A DNA stretch of 64,000 nucleotides. It comes from Streptomyces misionensis. Its GTDB lineage: Bacteria > Actinomycetota > Actinomycetes > Streptomycetales > Streptomycetaceae. How positions within the stretch are numbered: the stretch's first letter is position 1; every line of letters begins with the position of its first letter. Shown one piece after another: positions 33,601 to 40,752 of the stretch. The notes under the pieces are model-generated. The model saw nothing but the letters and a program-made list of their open reading frames with translations, was not told where the DNA came from and searched no databases. The translations under genes were made by a program, and so were the position numbers. The DNA is taken from assembly GCF_900104815.1 (NCBI RefSeq), contig NZ_FNTD01000004.1:7439001-7503000 (forward strand), given 5' to 3'.

Positions 33601-33776
33601 GCGCCCGGGTGTACGTCTGCGGCGACGGCGCCCGCATGGCGCCGGGCGTCCGCGAGGCGTTCCGTACCCTGTACCGGGAGCGCACCCCGGGCGCCGACGA
33701 GGCGGCCGCCGGACGCTGGCTCGACTCCCTGGTGGCGCAGGGCCGTTACGTCGAGGACGTGTACGCGGCCGGCTGA
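30612..33776 (+). CDS. Self-sufficient cytochrome P450 / NADPH-P450 reductase (CYP102B-like, BM3 type)
   Basis: A 1054-residue fusion. The P450 domain (about 1-445) has AGHETTSGAMSFALYYL, the ExxR in NEALRLWPTAAAFSRH and the heme loop FKPFGTGERACIGRQ. A flavodoxin-like FMN domain (about 490-640) has GSNYGTCRAFAGQLADEA and GVGDRNWSATYQQVP. The FAD/NADPH domain follows, with RHYSLSSSP for FAD and VVLVAAGTGLAPFRGT for NADPH, ending in GRYVEDVYAAG. Relatives hydroxylate medium/long-chain fatty acids using NADPH directly. The N-terminus is shorter than in BM3. ATG 30612 lies 10 nt after AAAGGGAG. A palindrome and a PAS-LuxR regulator lie upstream. Confidence 0.96.
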   Translation: MPPTAPHPAPSAVPVVDLGTAGVGRTPIQQTMGLMRTHGPVLVRRLHGRETLFVADTDLVADLADEDRFAKHVGPALENVRAFTADGLFTAYNDEPNWAKAHDILMPAFALGSMRTYHPVMLRVARRLIDSWDRAAHAGRPVAVADDMTRMTLDTIGLAGFGYDFGSFGRERPHPFVESMVRCLEWSMTRVAAPADRDHAAADAAFRRDADFLAGVVDDVVAARTGTDQSGAEDLLGLMLSAPHPADGTTLDTANIRNQVITFLIAGHETTSGAMSFALYYLVKHPAVLRLVQREADALWGDAADPEPTYEDVGRLTYTRQVLNEALRLWPTAAAFSRHAREDTLLGGRIPLAAGQPVTVLTPMLHRQPVWGDNPELFDPERFTAEAEEARPVHAFKPFGTGERACIGRQFALHEATMLLALLVHRYRLHDHAGYRLDVKETLTLKPEGFTLTLTPRTSADRVHAPLPGAPARSASTTAPDALPSRVRPGTGVLFLHGSNYGTCRAFAGQLADEAAALGCATEVAALDAYADGLPTDRAVVITAASYNGRPTDDATAFTALLDGVPDLTGVTYAVLGVGDRNWSATYQQVPTRIDARLAELGATRLTDRAAADASGDLTGTVREFTDRLRTALLTAYGDPDATGDDRPRPGHAYEVRTLTGGPLDALAERHGLTAMTVTEAYDLTAPGHPRTKRFLRIALPDGVTYRTADHLAVLPVNAPGLVDRALAALGLDGDTVLDIRTTRARRDGLAVDRPLTVRQLLTHHVELQERPTARQLALLAQANPCPPERAALEALPGDDPRTLVELAEDHPALRGALDWPLLLDLLTPLRPRHYSLSSSPAADPRHADLMVSVLDAPARSGRGRYRGTGSGHLAGLRPGDTVYARVQPCREAFRVDGSVPVVLVAAGTGLAPFRGTVADRVAALRAGGRLPRALLYFGCDAPDADFLHAEELRAAEAAGAVRLRPAFSEAPEDGARFVQHRIAAEADEVWALLSAGARVYVCGDGARMAPGVREAFRTLYRERTPGADEAAAGRWLDSLVAQGRYVEDVYAAG

Positions 33777-33819
33777 AGCCGGGAACGCCGCCCCGCCGGG
33801 ACGCGCACGGACCCCCGCC

Positions 33820-33840
33820 TTAGCTCACAGCGTGAACTAA
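33820..33840. promoter_or_regulatory. 21-bp inverted repeat, candidate ROK operator
   Basis: TTAGCTCAC - AGC - GTGAACTAA: arms match at 8 of 9 positions (TTAGyTCAC). It lies 77 bp before the ROK regulator ATG and 44 bp after the P450-reductase stop. ROK repressors of sugar genes typically bind symmetrical sites beginning TTAG, so autoregulation is likely. Confidence 0.55.
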
Positions 33841-33916
33841 GGGTTGGTGGAAAGTCGCGTTCCGGTCGCCCGAAGGAGTATGTTGCAGGTCGGGCATGGT
33901 TCGTGAAAGGAGCCGC

Positions 33917-35209
33917 ATGGCGGGGCGGAACGGGCGCACGGTACGTGACCTACGGCGGGGCAACCGCACCGCGGTGCTGCAGAGGCTGTACTTCGACGGC
34001 CCGTTGAGCCGCTTCGAGCTGGGCCCGGCCACCGGCCTCAGCTCCGGCTCGGTCAGCAACGTGGTCGCCGATCTGGTCGCCGACGGGCTGGTGGAGGAGG
34101 CCGGCAGCGTCGACTCCGACGGAGGCCGGCCCCGCACCCTGCTGCGGGTCTCCCCGGACAGCGGGCAGCTGATCGGCGTCGACGTCGGCGAGACCCGCGT
34201 GCGCATCGAGCTGTTCGACCTCGCCCTGACCGAACTGGCCCGCACCGAACGCCCGCTGACGCCGCTGGGCTACGACGTCGAGGTCATCGCCGGTCACATC
34301 CGCGACGGCGTCGCCGAGATGCTCGCCGCCGAGGCCGCCGTGCCCGAGCGGCTGCTGGGCATCGGCATCGGCGTGCCCGGCATCGTGGAGCACACCGCCG
34401 ACCGGGGCGCCGTCGTGCACGGGCAGACCATCGGCTGGGAGGCGGTGCCGCTGGAACAGCTGCTCCGCTCCTCCTCCGAACTGCCCGGAACCGTCCGGTA
34501 CTTCATCGACAACGGCGCCAAGACGCTGGGCCAGGCCGAGATGTGGTTCGGCGCGGGGCGCGGCGCCCGCAATGCGGTGGTCGTGCTCTTCGGCTCCGGC
34601 GTCGGCGCCTGTCTGGTCACTCCCGAGGTGGAGCGCGGACGGGCCGTCGAGTGGGGCCATCTGACGGTCCGGGTGCGCGGGCGCCGCTGCCGGTGCGGCG
34701 CGCCCGGCTGCCTGGAGGCGTACGCGGGCGCCGAGTCGCTGCTCGCCCGCTGGCGCGAGGAGGGCGGCCGGCCACCGGCGGACGCCGACGAGGAGACCGC
34801 GCTCACCGCCATGCTCGCCGCCGCCTACCCGGCCGAGGGCCGCGCGGCGGACCCGGTGGCGCTGGCCGTCCTGGAGGAGACCGCCGAGTACCTGGGGGCG
34901 GGACTGTCCGATCTGATCAACCTCTTCCAGCCCGAGCGGATCATCGTCGGCGGCTGGGCCGGGCTCCAGCTCGGCACCCGCTTCCTGCCCGCCGTACGCC
35001 GGCACGCGACGACGTACGCCCTGCGCCACCCCGCCGACAAGGTCACCATCGAACTGGGCCGGCTCGGCCCGGACGCGGTGACCGTCGGCGCCGCGATCCT
35101 CCCCCTGGCCGACTTCTTCGCCGCCGGCGGTCACCGCCCCGCCCCGGCCCCCGAGAGCCCGCTCCCCGCCTGGCGGACGGCGCTGCGGGAGCGCACCCCG
35201 GGGGCGTGA
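33917..35209 (+). CDS. ROK family transcriptional regulator
   Basis: A 430-residue NagC/XylR-type regulator. Residues 1-80 are a winged helix: RTVRDLRRGNRTAVLQRLYF and LSRFELGPATGLSSGSVSNVVADLVADGLV. The sugar-kinase-like ROK domain follows with the phosphate loop GVDVGETRVRIELFDL, GIGIGVPGIVE, and the zinc motif CRCGAPGCLEAYAG near residue 255. Such proteins repress sugar or aminosugar catabolism until a sugar binds. No sugar-transport gene lies adjacent, so the ligand is open. ATG 33917 has AAAGGAG five bases upstream. Confidence 0.94.
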   Translation: MAGRNGRTVRDLRRGNRTAVLQRLYFDGPLSRFELGPATGLSSGSVSNVVADLVADGLVEEAGSVDSDGGRPRTLLRVSPDSGQLIGVDVGETRVRIELFDLALTELARTERPLTPLGYDVEVIAGHIRDGVAEMLAAEAAVPERLLGIGIGVPGIVEHTADRGAVVHGQTIGWEAVPLEQLLRSSSELPGTVRYFIDNGAKTLGQAEMWFGAGRGARNAVVVLFGSGVGACLVTPEVERGRAVEWGHLTVRVRGRRCRCGAPGCLEAYAGAESLLARWREEGGRPPADADEETALTAMLAAAYPAEGRAADPVALAVLEETAEYLGAGLSDLINLFQPERIIVGGWAGLQLGTRFLPAVRRHATTYALRHPADKVTIELGRLGPDAVTVGAAILPLADFFAAGGHRPAPAPESPLPAWRTALRERTPGA

Positions 35210-35233
35210 CGGGGCGCGCCGGCCCGCGGTGCC

Positions 35234-35986
35234 TCAGCCGTTCTTCAGGGCGCGGCCGAGCAGGGGGAGCAGCCGGTCCCAGTGGCGCTGGTAGGCGGCC
35301 GGGTCGAAGGCGTCGGTGTCGGACATGGTGAAGCCGTGGACGCTGCCGGGGTAGACCTCGGTGGTGTGACCGACGCCAGCGGCCTCGAAGGCACGCTCGA
35401 TCTCGCGGATGGCCTCGGGCGACATGTCGTTCTCCGCGAGGCCGAGGTGGACCTCGGCGGTGAGGCGCTCCGGGATGAGCCGGTGCGGGCTGTCGGGGTC
35501 GTCGGTGACCAGGAAACCGGGGTGGAACCCGGCGACCGCGGCCACCCGGTCGGGGTGTGCCGTCGCCGTACGCATCGCCAGGACGGCGCCCATGCAGTAG
35601 CCGATCGCACCGACCGGCCCCGGACCCACCTCGGGCCGGTCGGCGAGGAACGCGAGGAAGGCGTCGGCGTCGCGCAGCACCCGTTCGGTGGTGTGCGCGT
35701 CGACCAGGGGTTTCAGCCGGGCGATGACCGCGGGCCTGTCCTCCTCGCCGATGTGCTCGGGAAGGTCGATCAGCGGCGCCGGGCCCTGGCGGTAGTAGAC
35801 GTTGGGCACGAGCACGCAGTACCCGTGTCCGGACAGCGTCCGGGCCGTCTCCTCCAGCACGGGCCGCAGGCCGAAGGCGTCGGGGTAGAGCAGCACGCCC
35901 GGGTGCCGTTCGCCGTCGTCGGGGAAGGCGGCGTACGCGTCGGCGACGCCGTCCGGGGTGGGGACCGAAAGAGTCTTGGTGGGCAT
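35234..35986 (-). CDS. Dienelactone hydrolase family protein
   Basis: A 250-residue cytosolic alpha/beta hydrolase of the dienelactone hydrolase group. The Cys nucleophile is in GAIGYCMGAVLAM near residue 127 and the catalytic His in YPGSVHGFTMSDTDAFD; GVLLYPDAFGLRPVLEETA carries the oxyanion region and the conserved Arg. In the beta-ketoadipate-type chloroaromatic pathway the enzyme opens dienelactone to maleylacetate, but many relatives are broad carboxylesterases. It is a single gene whose end faces the ROK regulator, 24 bp away. Confidence 0.92.
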   Translation of the reverse strand: MPTKTLSVPTPDGVADAYAAFPDDGERHPGVLLYPDAFGLRPVLEETARTLSGHGYCVLVPNVYYRQGPAPLIDLPEHIGEEDRPAVIARLKPLVDAHTTERVLRDADAFLAFLADRPEVGPGPVGAIGYCMGAVLAMRTATAHPDRVAAVAGFHPGFLVTDDPDSPHRLIPERLTAEVHLGLAENDMSPEAIREIERAFEAAGVGHTTEVYPGSVHGFTMSDTDAFDPAAYQRHWDRLLPLLGRALKNG

Positions 35987-36074
35987 GTCCGGTCATGCTT
36001 CCCCGGAGCCGCGCCCAGGCACAAGGCACCGGGCCGACCGGTCACCCGTCCCGGTGAGACGCCGTGCCCATCCC

Positions 36075-36326
36075 TCAGTCCGAGGGCTCCTGCGGCTCCG
36101 GATGCTCCGGGTGGACCGTGCCGGTGCGCGGGGCGCCCCGGGGCCCTGTGCCGGCCTCGTCCGGGTCGGGGGCGTCCTCGGCCGGGCCGGACGCCGGGTG
36201 GTCCGGCTCCCAGTGGTCGTCCGGGTGGGACTGCTGGTCGGGCAGGTCGCGCGGGACCGGGTCCGACGGCCGGTCGGTTTCCTGGTCGGGCCGTTCGCCG
36301 GGTCGCTGTGGGTGCTGTGCGGCCAT
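36075..36326 (-). CDS. Small hydrophilic hypothetical protein
   Basis: An 83-residue protein made almost wholly of Pro, Asp, Glu, His, Arg and Gly (MAAQHPQRPGERPDQETDRP ... HPEHPEPQEPSD), so probably disordered. There is no signal peptide, no Cys and no aromatic core. The ATG has GGGGAGA ten bases upstream and the codon third positions are strongly G/C, which supports translation. It lies between the dienelactone hydrolase and an epimerase, same strand. I do not recognise a family. Confidence 0.5.
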   Translation of the reverse strand: MAAQHPQRPGERPDQETDRPSDPVPRDLPDQQSHPDDHWEPDHPASGPAEDAPDPDEAGTGPRGAPRTGTVHPEHPEPQEPSD

Positions 36327-36351
36327 GTCGGTTCTCCCCAGTGTGTCGTGG

Positions 36352-37383
36352 TCAGCCCATCGTGCCGCTGTGCATCGGCGCGGTGTCCATGCCGCCGCCC
36401 TGCCGCAGCCCGTCCAGGAACTCCTCCAGCACCTCCGTCGCCGTCCAGCGCGGCCGCCAGCCCAGTTCCTCGTGCGCCCGGGTGCAGTCCATCAGCGGCA
36501 GGCGCAGCACCGCGTCGAACAGGTGCGGGGAGGCGGGCAGCAGATGGAGGCCCCATGCCGCGGCGATGGCCGAGCGGGCCGCCGTACGCGGCAATCGCAT
36601 CGGGCGGGCGCCGAGCAGTTCGCCGAGCACGGTGGCGTCGAGCGGGGGCTCGGCGGCGAGATTGAAGGCGCCGCGGGCGGTCGGCGAGTGCAGCGCGAGC
36701 CGATAGGCCTCGGCGGCATCGTCGGTGTGCAGGGCCTGTACCCGCAGACCCGGGATGTCCGGCAGGAACGGCAGCAGGTCGGGCCGGGCCAGCCGGCCGG
36801 GCAGGAAGCGCCCGCCGAAGATCCGGCGCTGCTCGCTCGCCGACTCCCACTTGAACAGGAAGGCCGGCCGCATCCGCACCACCCGCACCTCGGGGTGATC
36901 GCGCTCGAACACGTCCAGGGTGCGCTCCAGGTACGCCTTCTCCCGGCAGTACGCGGCGTCCGGCCACCCGTGCGTCGGCCAGGACTCGTCCACCGCGCGG
37001 TCCTTGGGACCCGGCGAGTACGCGCCCACGGACGAGGCGTGCACCAGAACCGGCACCCGCGCCGCGGCGACCCCTTCCAGCACCCGGATGCCGCCGAGCA
37101 CATTGGTCCGCCAGGTGGCCGCCGGATCGTGCGTCGGCTGGAACGCCCACGCCAGATGGATCACCGCGTCCGCGCCCTCGAACCGCTCGGCCAGGTTCGC
37201 CCGGTCCGACGCCAGGTCGACGGCGGACCACTCGGTCCGCGCCGGCGACCAGCCGGGGATGCGCCGGGCGATGCCCCGCACCGACTTGATCCCGGGATCC
37301 TGGGAGAGCAGACGCACCACGCTCGTACCGACATTGCCGGTGGCCCCCGTGACCACCACCCTGCTGCCCGCTGAGCTGCTCAC
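36352..37383 (-). CDS. NAD-dependent epimerase/dehydratase (extended SDR)
   Basis: A 343-residue extended short-chain dehydrogenase. The Rossmann loop is VVVTGATGNVGTSVVRLL (residues 9-26); VHASSVGAYSPG carries the conserved Ser/Thr and the catalytic Tyr-Lys is in AAYCREKAYLERTL (YxxxK). The C-terminal part, CTRAHEELGWRPRWTATEVLEEFLDGL, is typical of nucleotide-sugar or isoflavone-type epimerase relatives. The substrate is unknown. The start is GTG 37383 with GAAGGAG six bases upstream. It follows a structured 368-bp leader region. Confidence 0.9.
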   Translation of the reverse strand: MSSSAGSRVVVTGATGNVGTSVVRLLSQDPGIKSVRGIARRIPGWSPARTEWSAVDLASDRANLAERFEGADAVIHLAWAFQPTHDPAATWRTNVLGGIRVLEGVAAARVPVLVHASSVGAYSPGPKDRAVDESWPTHGWPDAAYCREKAYLERTLDVFERDHPEVRVVRMRPAFLFKWESASEQRRIFGGRFLPGRLARPDLLPFLPDIPGLRVQALHTDDAAEAYRLALHSPTARGAFNLAAEPPLDATVLGELLGARPMRLPRTAARSAIAAAWGLHLLPASPHLFDAVLRLPLMDCTRAHEELGWRPRWTATEVLEEFLDGLRQGGGMDTAPMHSGTMG

Positions 37384-37523
37384 CTTGGCTCCTTCCGGTC
37401 CTCGGGCGAAAGGCCCGCACCGACCGGCCGGGTACCCGGGCGCCCCTGGCGCACACGCGTGCCCGACGCGCACCGCGCCCCCCGGTACGGCTCCGGCGCA
37501 TCCCGTTCCGCGAGCAGCGGAAA

Positions 37524-37558
37524 GCCCCGGCCGTGACGGGGGGATTCACGGCCGGGGC
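37524..37558 (-). terminator. Strong hairpin terminator, minus strand
   Basis: GCCCCGGCCGTGA (37524-37536) pairs perfectly with TCACGGCCGGGGC (37546-37558) around a 9-nt loop. On the minus strand the stem is followed by TTT (37523-37521), so it terminates transcripts coming from the HAD side, about 140 nt before the epimerase start. Confidence 0.7.
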
Positions 37559-37670
37559 GGTCTGTGGGTGGGCACGGATGGCGGTCGCCTCTCGGCGAAA
37601 GGCTCCACAGGGCTTCAGCCGAACGATCGTCCCTGTGGGCAAAAGGTGAGGCCCGGGGACACTGTCCCAT
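37524..37670 (-). ncRNA. Candidate small RNA or 5' leader, several stem-loops ending in a terminator
   Basis: In the 368-bp gap between the HAD stop (37752) and the epimerase start (37383), the minus strand can fold into successive hairpins: GGGAC-AGT-GTCCC (near 37660), CCACAGGG...CCCTGTGG (37605-37638, with ACGATCGT inside), TCGCC-GAGA-GGCGA with a GNRA-type loop (about 37585-37600), then a 13-bp terminator stem whose loop holds six consecutive C. No reading frame with a ribosome-binding site is visible. It may be an independent sRNA, a 3' UTR of the HAD gene or an attenuator for the epimerase. I do not recognise a known riboswitch. Confidence 0.35.
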
Positions 37671-37751
37671 CCGCACCCACGGTCGGTTCAACGGGCGGGC
37701 GGACCGCGGTGTTCCACCGCCGCCCGTGACCTGCCTCACACACCACGGCCG

Positions 37752-38408
37752 TCAGGCGAAAGGGCTGGTGTCGAGGCGATCCAGCAGGTCGGCGGGGTCC
37801 GCGTAGACCGCCTCCGCGCCCGCCTCCTCCAGATCGGCCCGGGGGAGCCCGCCGCACAGCACGCCGACGCAGCGCACCCCGGCCTTGGCGCCGGCCCGCA
37901 TGTCCCACACCGTGTCCCCGACGAACACCGCCCGCGAGGCCGGCACCCCGGCCAGTTCCAGCGCGTGTTCCACCGGCTCCGGAGCGGGCTTGCCCTGCTG
38001 GACGTCGTCGCTGCTCGCGGTGTCGGCGATGGCGTCGTCCGCGTCGATCGCCCGGCGCAGCGCGCCCAGCTCCGAACCGCTCGCCGAGGTGGCCAGGACG
38101 ACCGTCCAGCCGTCGTGGTGCAGCCGCCGCAGCAGCTCCCCGGCGCCCGGCAGGGCGGGCAGCCGGTCGAAGTACTGTCCGTACAGCGCCTTGTGCGCGG
38201 CGCTGAGCGCGTCGTCCTGCTCCCGGTCGCGGTCCTCGCCCAGCAGATGTGCGATCAGGTCCGACGAACCGAGGCCGACCGCCCGGTGCACCGCGTGCAT
38301 GGGCACGTCGTGTCCGGCCTGCCGGAACGCCTCCCACCAGGTGACGACGTGCAGATGATTGGTGTCGACGAGGGTTCCGTCGACGTCGAAGACCGCGGCG
38401 CGCTCCAT
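37752..38408 (-). CDS. HAD family hydrolase (beta-phosphoglucomutase/phosphatase-like)
   Basis: A 218-residue HAD phosphatase. Motif I is VFDVDGTLVDTNHLH (nucleophile Asp near residue 8), motif II TVVLATSASGSELG, motif III the Lys in QQGKPAPEPVEHAL, and motif IV VFVGDTVWDMRAGAKAGV. The cap is helical, inserted between motifs I and II, as in subclass I enzymes such as phosphoglycolate phosphatase or beta-phosphoglucomutase. The substrate is unknown. The ATG at 38408 has GAGGT seven bases upstream. The PHP gene lies 49 bp upstream on the same strand and may be co-transcribed. Confidence 0.92.
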   Translation of the reverse strand: MERAAVFDVDGTLVDTNHLHVVTWWEAFRQAGHDVPMHAVHRAVGLGSSDLIAHLLGEDRDREQDDALSAAHKALYGQYFDRLPALPGAGELLRRLHHDGWTVVLATSASGSELGALRRAIDADDAIADTASSDDVQQGKPAPEPVEHALELAGVPASRAVFVGDTVWDMRAGAKAGVRCVGVLCGGLPRADLEEAGAEAVYADPADLLDRLDTSPFA

Positions 38409-38457
38409 CCGGTGACCTCTCTGACGGGACTTTCTCGTTCCGGTCCCGGGTACCACG

Positions 38458-39498
38458 TCACGCCTGCGCCACGCGTGCCGGCACCCGGCCGTGCCGCGTC
38501 CAGTCCAGCAGCTCGTCGGCCGACCAGGTGGTCACCACCCGCTCGGCCGGCACCCCGCACTCCTCGGCCCGGGCGCAGCCGAGGATCTGCCAGTCCAGCT
38601 GGCCGGGCGCGTGCGCGTCGGTGTCGATCGAGAACAGCGTCCCGGCGGCCACGGCCCGGCGCAGCAACCGCCGGGGCGGGTCCAGCCGTTCGGGCCGGCT
38701 GTTGATCTCCACGGCCGTTCCGGACTCGGCGCAGGCGGCGAACACCTCGTCCGCGTCGAACCGCGACTCCGGCCGCCCCCGGCCCGTGACCAGCCGCCCG
38801 GTGCAGTGCCCGAGCACATCGGCGTGCGGATCGCGTACGGCGGTCACCATCCGCCGGGTCATCGCGCGGGCGTCCATCCGCAGCTTGGAGTGCACGGAGA
38901 CGACGACCACGTCCAGCCGCTCCAGCAGTTCGGGCTCCTGGTCCAGCGAGCCGTCGTCGAGGATGTCGCACTCGATGCCGGTGAGCAGCCGGAACGGCGC
39001 CCAGCGCGTGTTCAGCTCCGCCACCACGTCCAGCTGCTCGCGCAGCCGCTCGGGCGACAGGCCCCGGGCCACGGTCAGCCGCGGGGAGTGGTCGGTGAGC
39101 ACGGTCCACTCGTGGCCGACGGCGGCCGCCGCCCGCCCCATCTCCTCGATCGGGCTGCCCCCGTCGGACCAGTCCGAGTGGGTGTGGCAGTCGCCGCGCA
39201 GCAGCGCCCGCAGCGTCGCCCCGGGCCCCTGTGCGGCTTCGCTCCCGGCCTCTTCCTCCAGCTTGCGCAGATACCCCGGCACCTCGCCGGACAGGGCCTC
39301 CCGCACCACCTGGGCGGTCTTCGGCCCGACGCCCTTCAGCCCCTCCAGCGTCCCGTCCGCCGCCCGCGCCGCCACCTCACCGGGCCCCAGCCCGCCGAGC
39401 ACCCGGGCCGCCGTGCGAAAGGCCCGCACCCGGTAGGTCGGCGCCAGCGCCCGCTCCAGCAGAAACGCGATCCGCTCCAGGGCGGCAACGGGGTCCAT
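38458..39498 (-). CDS. HhH-PHP protein (PolX-like phosphoesterase without polymerase domain)
   Basis: A 346-residue protein. Residues 1-75 have a helix-hairpin-helix DNA-binding motif, LEGLKGVGPKTAQVVREAL, preceded by a PolX-like N-terminal 8-kDa fold. A PHP phosphoesterase domain follows from about 103: RGDCHTHSDWSDGG, VLTDHSPRL, GIECDILDDGSLD, VVVSVHSKL, DVLGHCTGR and FSIDTDAHAP supply the His/Asp/Glu metal ligands. The family-X DNA polymerase palm found between these parts in bacterial PolX is missing. A 3'-5' exonuclease or base-excision-repair end-processing role is reasonable but not shown. Confidence 0.88.
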   Translation of the reverse strand: MDPVAALERIAFLLERALAPTYRVRAFRTAARVLGGLGPGEVAARAADGTLEGLKGVGPKTAQVVREALSGEVPGYLRKLEEEAGSEAAQGPGATLRALLRGDCHTHSDWSDGGSPIEEMGRAAAAVGHEWTVLTDHSPRLTVARGLSPERLREQLDVVAELNTRWAPFRLLTGIECDILDDGSLDQEPELLERLDVVVVSVHSKLRMDARAMTRRMVTAVRDPHADVLGHCTGRLVTGRGRPESRFDADEVFAACAESGTAVEINSRPERLDPPRRLLRRAVAAGTLFSIDTDAHAPGQLDWQILGCARAEECGVPAERVVTTWSADELLDWTRHGRVPARVAQA

Positions 39499-39629
39499 GC
39501 AGCCAAGGTTGCCTCAGCGTCCGGCACCCGGCACCCGGCGCGGTCAGCCGCGCACCCGGCCGTTTTGCCGGGTCCGCCCCGGGTACTGCGGTGACTCGTC
39601 CGAGCGCCGACCACCACAGGAGGCACACC

Positions 39630-40436
39630 ATGCCCGCATCCCCGGCCGCGCGCCGCACGGCCATCGTCACCGGCGCGGACTCCGGCATCGGCCGGGCCAC
39701 CGCCGTACGACTGGCCGAGGCGGGCCTGGACGTCGGCATCACCTGGCACACGGACGAGCAGGGCGCCGAGGAGACGGCGCGGGAGGTCCGGGAGAAGGGC
39801 CGCACCGCCGCCGTCGCCCGGCTGGACCTGACCCGGCTGCCCGAGGCCGCCGACGCCGTGGACGAGCTGTGCGACACGCTCGGCCGGCTCGACGTGCTGG
39901 TCAACAACGCCGGCACGGGCACCAGCACGCCTTACCTCGACCTCACCCTGGAGGACGTCCGCCGGGTCCTGGACGTCGACCTCGTCGGCCCGTTCCTGTG
40001 CGGGCAGCGGGCGGCCCGGCAGATGATCCGGCAGGGCGAGGGCGGCCGGATCGTCAACGTCACCTCGGTGCACGAGCACCAGCCCCGGGTCGGCTCCGCC
40101 CCCTACTGCGCGGCCAAGGGCGGGCTCGGGCTGCTCACCCAGGTGATGGCCCTGGAGCTGGCCGAGCACGGCATCACGGTGAACGCGGTCGCGCCGGGTG
40201 AGATCGCCACCCCGATGACCGGCCAGGAGGACACCGACGTCCACGGCGTGCGCCGGCCCGGGGTGCCGCTCGGGCGGCCGGGCGACGCCCGCGAGGTCGC
40301 GGCCGTGATCGCCTTCCTCGCGGGCCCGGACGCCTCCTACGTCACCGGCGCCTCCTGGAGCGTCGACGGCGGCATGCTCCGCATGGGACCGCAGGCCGGC
40401 TCCCATCTGACCAGCGACGACTGGCGCCGCCCGTGA
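39630..40436 (+). CDS. SDR family oxidoreductase
   Basis: A 268-residue classical short-chain dehydrogenase. The cofactor loop is VTGADSGIGRA (residues 14-24), VNNAG near residue 91 and the catalytic residues are in VTSVHEHQPRVGSAPYCAAKGGLG (Ser, Tyr, Lys). The C-terminus has SYVTGASWSVDGGMLRMGPQAG, characteristic of the YgfF/YjgI-like or glucose-1-dehydrogenase-like group. It opens MPASPAARRTAIV. The ribosome-binding site AGGAGG lies eight bases before the ATG. Substrate unknown; single gene. Confidence 0.92.
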   Translation: MPASPAARRTAIVTGADSGIGRATAVRLAEAGLDVGITWHTDEQGAEETAREVREKGRTAAVARLDLTRLPEAADAVDELCDTLGRLDVLVNNAGTGTSTPYLDLTLEDVRRVLDVDLVGPFLCGQRAARQMIRQGEGGRIVNVTSVHEHQPRVGSAPYCAAKGGLGLLTQVMALELAEHGITVNAVAPGEIATPMTGQEDTDVHGVRRPGVPLGRPGDAREVAAVIAFLAGPDASYVTGASWSVDGGMLRMGPQAGSHLTSDDWRRP

Positions 40437-40497
40437 GCGCGGACGGCGCCGGTGCGCGGCGACCCGCCGACGGGCGTTCCGTCCTAACCTGAATTGC

Positions 40498-40743
40498 ATG
40501 ACCGAACAAGCAGCTCCCCACATCTGCCAGCCACGGGTCCTGGTGCTCGGCGTCTGCCCGGGGAAGCCGGGCGAGCCGCCCTTCCGGGTCGTGGAGATCG
40601 ACAAGGAGGTGATCGGCGAGGCGAGGACCGTCACCGACGTCCTGGAGGCCGCCGCGGCTCACGGCATCACCATCCACGACCTCGACGACCCGGACGTGGT
40701 CCGCTGGGTGGGCGGCGACAAGTACACCTGGAAGCTGCACTGA
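40498..40743 (+). CDS. Small conserved-looking hypothetical protein
   Basis: An 81-residue protein, MTEQAAPHICQPRVLVLGVC..., with a mixed alpha/beta pattern: a Pro-rich lead, the strand FRVVEIDKEVIGEARTVTDVLEAAAAHGITIHDLDDPDVVRWVGGDKYTW. The ordinary globular composition and aromatic residues (WVGGDKYTWKLH) argue for a real folded protein. I do not recognise the family or function. It stands alone between an SDR gene and a convergent glucanase whose stop is 10 bp away. There is no signal peptide or membrane segment. Confidence 0.75.
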   Translation: MTEQAAPHICQPRVLVLGVCPGKPGEPPFRVVEIDKEVIGEARTVTDVLEAAAAHGITIHDLDDPDVVRWVGGDKYTWKLH

Positions 40744-40752
40744 GCCGTTCGC

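Noticed and set aside
32041..33776. Separate sulfite-reductase-like or flavodoxin gene
   Set aside because: The frame is continuous with the P450 domain with no stop or internal ribosome-binding site, so this is one fused protein.
28457..33823. A 1788-codon open frame on the plus strand
   Set aside because: It is a shadow of high-G+C codon use across the DUF3626, PAS-LuxR and P450-reductase genes; the translation is Arg/Pro/Ala-rich without any domain, while the other frame gives a full P450-reductase.
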